From contig OY804589.1 of the NCBI GenBank assembly GCA_963680875.1, forward strand, positions 19,736,413 to 19,800,412: a stretch of DNA of 64,000 nucleotides, written 5' to 3'. Source of the DNA: Bathymodiolus brooksi. Taxonomy: Eukaryota; Mollusca; Bivalvia; Mytilida; Modiolidae. Positions 59,481-64,000 of this stretch are shown here, one piece after another; position 1 is the first letter of the stretch, and every line of letters begins with the position of its first letter. The position numbers were made by a program, and so were the translations under genes. Under the pieces are notes generated by a model. The model had not been told where the DNA came from. It searched no databases and saw only the letters and a list, made by a program, of their open reading frames with translations.

Positions 59481-60470
59481 CAAAAAGTTGAAAAACAAAA
59501 TAATAAAACAAATTTGGGAGCAAGAATACCAACGTGCCTAAGCAATATTTACTTTGGTCTCCTATGACTGACAGGGGGCTCGATCCTTTTGATAATACTT
59601 GTATTATATAGGAACTATAAATGCCAATAATAAATATATAAACAAACAATATGTTGATATATCATTTCATATTAATATCCAGGTATGTTTTCAATAAAAA
59701 ATATAAAAGGAAGCAATATTATTCATAGCATACAACAAATACTAGCACCAAACGAGATGATGTTCTATATTAATGAAGCAATCTTGATAAAGAGAAACGC
59801 ATATATTCATGTCATATTATACAAATATATAGACAAATAGCTGGCAATGACATTGTTATCGCTTGAAACTACAGTACAGTCAGAGACATAGCGTGACAAA
59901 TCACTGTGATAGACGTATCACTATTCTTAGTGATACTGACCTATCTTTGGTTTGCTTAATCTATTTACTTATATTGATATTCTTTTTGGGTGATAGTAAG
60001 TAACACTCTACATGTGAAGGAAATTTTGAAAATATATAAATAGAACAAAAGATATATCCAAATCACCAAGATGAGTGATACATCTATCACCGTGATTTAT
60101 CATATACTATTGATATTTCGACTGGATGTCAAGACATGCAATCACTAACAATTATATCTCAATATTACGGAAGTGTATTGGGGCCAAAAGTTTTATTTTT
60201 TATTTTTCATTTTTCAAAATGTCAACTTTAATCTTAATAATTTGAACTGTATTAAGTAAAGATTGCACGACAGTCGCATGCACATGATAGCCACAAAATA
60301 TGCATGCATCGACCACATAGCTCACCCTGTACAAAATATTTAGACGTAATAACTGAAGTTCAAAATAGTGGCAATGTGAAACACTTCAATACAAATTATT
60401 ATTTCTGGTATGTGCTATATAAAATATTTGAACCATTCGACATATATTTTGTCATTTACAGTATGAATTG
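59481..60470. other. AT-rich, no gene recognised
   Basis: No repeat family or domain is recognised. The 59449-59649 frame is short and without motif. Confidence 0.4.
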
Positions 60471-60473
60471 TTA

Positions 60474-60650
60474 TGGTTAGTGTTATTGTGTTTAACGCCA
60501 CGTTAAACAATGTTTTAGTTATATCTTAATGATCAGTTTTATTGGTGGAGGAAACCGGATTACCCGAAGAAAACCACCAACCTGCTGCAAGTCACTGACA
60601 ACCTTTATCATATAATGTTGCATGAATTGTACTCTATTCCATTCAACAAA
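60474..60650 (+). repeat. Dispersed short element (GTTTAACGCCAC family)
   Basis: GTGTTTAACGCCACGTTAAA, then TTTTATTGGTGGAGGAAACC and GAAAACCACC match the 16.4-kb member. Confidence 0.8.
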
Positions 60651-61057
60651 TACATGTAATATTATGTTTATATCTAAATATAAATATAAAATAAAATAAT
60701 GTCCATGAAAAAGAAAGTATTATACAATTATTATAAATATCTATCTCAAGCATAAAACAATACATCTATATTGTTCCTATTATAACATAACTATTCATAA
60801 CAATATACAAGAACATATTACAATTATAAGTCTATATTGTATTAAAAGGAATGGGAAAATATTTAAATGCTAAATAAACCAAAAATGGACATTCCATAGA
60901 AACTGACAACATAGGGTATACAAGACGAAGACAAACAAAGCAAAAACAGAACACAGTATGCATAGGGCACCATTATATGCAAACAAGCACAAATAACGTA
61001 AATAAGTAGGCACAATAGCAATATACTATCATTATAGATTAGGCAAATTAACTATAG

Positions 61058-61215
61058 GGTTAAGGGTATGGTGCTTAACGCCACTTTCAATAAAATTTCA
61101 GCTATATCGTGGCGGTCAGTTTTATTGGTAGAGGAAACCGAGTACCCAAAGAAAACCATCAACCTGTCGCAAGGCACTGACAAGCATTATCACATAATGT
61201 TGTATCGAGTACACC
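61058..61215 (+). repeat. Dispersed short element (GTTTAACGCCAC family)
   Basis: GCTTAACGCCACTTTCAATA, then TTTTATTGGTAGAGGAAACC and ACATAATGTTGTATCGAGTA match the same family. Confidence 0.8.
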
Positions 61216-61257
61216 AATTTAACTACATATCACTTATTTACTCTATCAAGCTTTAGC

Positions 61258-61690
61258 TAATGCCCAGTAATTTGTCATTTTTGTTATGGAGCTAATACTA
61301 AAAATATGGAAAAAATTCAAGAAAAAGCACTAAATGTTATATATAATGGAAACCACTCCACATATGAGGAACTTTTGGATATTTCAAAATCACCTTCTTT
61401 ATCAATTAGACGCACCATTGCAATAGCTATTCAATCATTTAAATTAAAAATAAGGAAATACCTCAATATATACATTATCTTGTAGTTTTTAATAAAAATA
61501 AATATGATTTTAGTTACAGCAATACAGCACATATACCAACATTCAAGACCACCCGGTATGGATTGAACTCTTTTAGATAGTATGCTTCAGAAACTTGGAA
61601 TGCGCTGTCAGACCACTTCAGGAAAGAAACACCGGTCAACCAATTTAAGGGTTTAATAAACTATTGAATGGCAGCTCATGTCACTGCAGC
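61258..61690 (+). pseudogene. LINE 3' end (C-terminus of a reverse transcriptase ORF)
   Basis: CPVICHFCYGANTKNMEKIQ and EKALNVIYN...STYEELLDIS, then SIRRTIAIAIQSFK, and after a frameshift TTRYGLNSFRYYASETWNAL and DHFRKETPVNQFKG. This is the common C-terminal tail of CR1/jockey-type RT proteins. Only this 5'-truncated, frameshifted piece is present, as expected for aborted reverse transcription. The hydrophobic frame at 61841-62173 just after it looks like AT-rich noise. Confidence 0.8.
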
Positions 61691-63284
61691 TTCTGTGCAT
61701 GATGTTTAATATATTTTCATTCTTTTTGCTTTGTCTTTTAAAATTGTAGATAGATGCATGCGCTTTTAAAATTTATAATTTTAAAATTTTGTTAGTTTCT
61801 TATTTATAACCATACTTTCTGTTTACTCACATCAATATATGTGCTTTTAAATTATGCGAGTGCTAGGCCTATTATGTGTTTTATTGCTTTGATATTGTTT
61901 AGCTTAGTTTTAAATTTCATGTATGGAAATTTAAATTTAACAGTGCTTTTTAAATTTATTGTGTACATATTTTGTTTATTGATTGTACATGTATATTTTT
62001 ATGTCGAATTTAAATGCTCAATAGAGTTTTGTTTTAATTGTTTGTTTCTTTTCGACTCTAAATATATTTTATTGCATTTTATTGTATTATTACATTGTAA
62101 ATTTGTTGGCTTAGTAAATCCATTCTGCCAATTACAAGTCAAGAACGTAAGCAGTCATGCATTGTTGTGTTAGAGGTATCGATTTTGCATCTTTCTACCA
62201 TTTTTTTCCATTGGATTTTGAAATTGATTTTCATTTCATTGTTGCATTTCTACCGCCACATACAACTGAAATATTGTTGAAAGAGTCGCTAAACACCAGA
62301 AAAAATTACTAAGAGATTACAATCATGACAATAATATTATGTTAAATACATGCTCTGAATTTCTAGTTCAGGTGATTATTATTATACGGGTAATCAGAGT
62401 ATTGGCCACCAAAATTTCTACAAACGATATATGAAGTTTATGTTGCATGGAATATATTTTTTAGAAAAATAACAAAGGAAACCACTCTGGACTACTAATT
62501 CTAAATTTAACTAAGCACATTTAATATATATAATTTTTAGAAAAATAATAAAAGAAACCATTTTCGATTCTTTGTAATACGAATGGTTTTTAATTGGTGT
62601 TACATTTTTTTACGGTTAATTTGATCATATTATACTTCACTAAGAAAACAGCTAAATAAACACATTTTTGATTATTTGTAAATCTTTGAATTTGACCGGT
62701 TTTATCATTGCCAATTAGCAATTTCATAATTACATTATTTGTCATAGGGGATAAGTAGCCTTATTAATCAATACGCCGCAAGTGTTACATGCATACAAAA
62801 AAGCATATCTATATATACATGCAAAATATTTGTTTTCGAACAAAAGGAATTCTTTAAAGTACTTTATGCAGTAAGGAGGTTCACTTTTCGCAACTAACCA
62901 ATTCTGTATGATAAAATAATCATATGTGTATCGATTGGAAGGGAGTTTCCATTTTGTAAAAAGAGTGCAATCGTCTCCAGAAAAAGTGAGCAAGTAAAGT
63001 CTATCATTTATCTGTTATTTCATAACATATATCGTTGGTACTGAGTTAGAAGTTGGCATACACATTTGTAGATTCTATGTAGATATTCAAAGCTTCATAA
63101 CAAAGGCGATATTCCTCCTGTAGTAAAAACAAACATAGTTTTAAATTTAAAAAGTTTAGCCAATGTAGCAAATTTCCATTGTATCAAAATATTCAATAAC
63201 ATATGTTTGACAGAAAGCATAAACATTCTTGCACTACTTGTGGCATCCGTCGTGTTACTCTTGTATAAGATCGAACGATAAACC
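61691..63284. other. AT-rich, no gene recognised
   Basis: Open frames at 61841-62173 and 62742-62993 are biased in composition and carry no recognisable domain. Confidence 0.4.
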
Positions 63285-63969
63285 ATGTCAAAGGACAGGA
63301 ATTTTACAACATTCAGAATACAAACGTATATATCAAATTTAGTGTGCACGACGCGTGTCTGGATGCATCTTTGGTCAACTGTAACAGAGAGGATTCTTAA
63401 AGGTGAAAAGGTAAAATATATTCACGTTGGAACCTGCCACATTTTTGTGTCTGTCTCAAACCATGACCTGGAAGAAGTGGATTTTCTTGTGTTCATTGAT
63501 TTAAGGTGAAAGGTGGTTGTTTCTTTTGTTTCTATTGGCTGAATTGTGGACCATCGTTATTTCAACGTTATTTCTATAAAATGGCTAAGAATGAAAGAAT
63601 AGACAAAGACACAGATAGTAGGCAATTCCTTATTTTCAATTTCTTCAAATTAGTACAAAATCGTATACAAGAAAGGCGTATTTAAATTAACTGGATACCA
63701 AAAATGATAAGAGAACTACCATTAGTGTAATAGCAAATCATAGCACCATGTTAAATATAGATTCATACTTTTGTACTTACAAAGTCTGCAAAAAACTCAG
63801 GACATCTTAACTGCAGAAGCCGTACAAGCTGGAAGATATCTGCTGTCTCGTCGATCTTCATACTGGATACTGCATTGGTAAATGTACAGAACAACCCACA
63901 ATTTTTTGCACCATTACTGATGAAGGCATAAGCAAACTTGTTAATATGAATCTAATGGAGACAGTATAA
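63285..63969 (+). pseudogene. Possible relic of a SWIM-zinc-finger transposase-like gene
   Basis: A first block reads WSTVTERILKGEKVKYIHVG, then CHIFVSVSNHDLEE (63360-63475). After about 340 bp a second block, directly preceded by CTGCAG, reads KPYKLEDICCLVDLHTGYCI, then GKCTEQPTIFC, to a stop at 63969. The order (TEKILKGE, then ..F.V.S.., then a V-D-L-x-x-G-x-C segment) recalls SWIM-type zinc-finger proteins of MULE-like transposons in molluscs. The canonical C-x-C and C-K-H pattern is not clean. I treat this as a weak similarity from memory; it could be unrelated. Confidence 0.22.
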
Positions 63970-64000
63970 TAGTAGATTTCCATATAATACTAGAGCTATA

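Noticed and set aside
61841..62173. Hydrophobic 110-residue plus-strand frame
   Set aside because: AT-rich DNA just after a LINE 3' end easily gives Phe/Leu/Ile strings. No family features.

Overview
This is an AT-rich animal nuclear window, very probably from a mollusc and perhaps a gastropod. Spliced exons have GT/AG borders. There are tRNA-derived SINEs with (CACT)n tails, a Penelope-like element, a KRBA2-type integrase DNA transposon, an SGNH-type ORF of the kind common in mollusc genomes, and long minisatellites. No bacterial gene, operon, CRISPR array, rRNA or functional tRNA is visible. Species and phylum are inferences from repeat content.

The host genes are on the minus strand and are modular. 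Gene copy 1 runs from right to left. Three single-exon Ig domains (28.6, 27.4 and 19.6 kb) are followed by two intact thrombospondin type 1 (TSP1) exons (16.2 and 14.5 kb). Next come a half TSP1 exon cut by a transposon terminus (12.1 kb) and a transmembrane exon (10.8 kb). Every intact exon begins and ends in phase 1, so any of them can be skipped, shuffled or duplicated in frame. The predicted product is a type I cell-surface protein, Ig3-TSP1n-TM. I could not find the signal-peptide exon or the cytoplasmic exons after the TM exon.

Layout. Block A (1-14,962) reappears as A' (about 29,293-45,867) at an offset of about 30.57-30.91 kb and is nearly identical. A and A' each carry the TM exon, the half TSP1 exon with the integrase transposon, one intact TSP1 exon, a 2.45-kb tandem unit, a degenerate minisatellite and SINEs. 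A continues beyond the left edge of the window. Block B (14,963-29,292) holds an SGNH-type fragment, a TSP1 exon, a short run of a 74-bp satellite, a MITE, and the Ig exons with a 6.8-kb, 47-bp minisatellite in the intron between two of them. Block B' (45,868-64,000) holds an extra TSP1 exon, two tRNA-derived SINEs, a dead LINE and a damaged TSP1 exon. It also has a 4.8-kb array of the same 74-bp satellite, a decayed Penelope-like element, more SINEs, a LINE 3' end and a possible decayed SWIM-type transposase.

B and B' share only 15.54-17.3 kb with 50.07-51.3 kb, and there they are clearly more diverged than A is from A'. The locus therefore looks like an old tandem duplication of an Ig-TSP1-TM receptor gene, with one half re-homogenised or re-duplicated recently. 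A retained alternative haplotype in the assembly cannot be excluded from sequence alone. Most of the rest is repeat-derived or intronic AT-rich DNA in which I see no gene.
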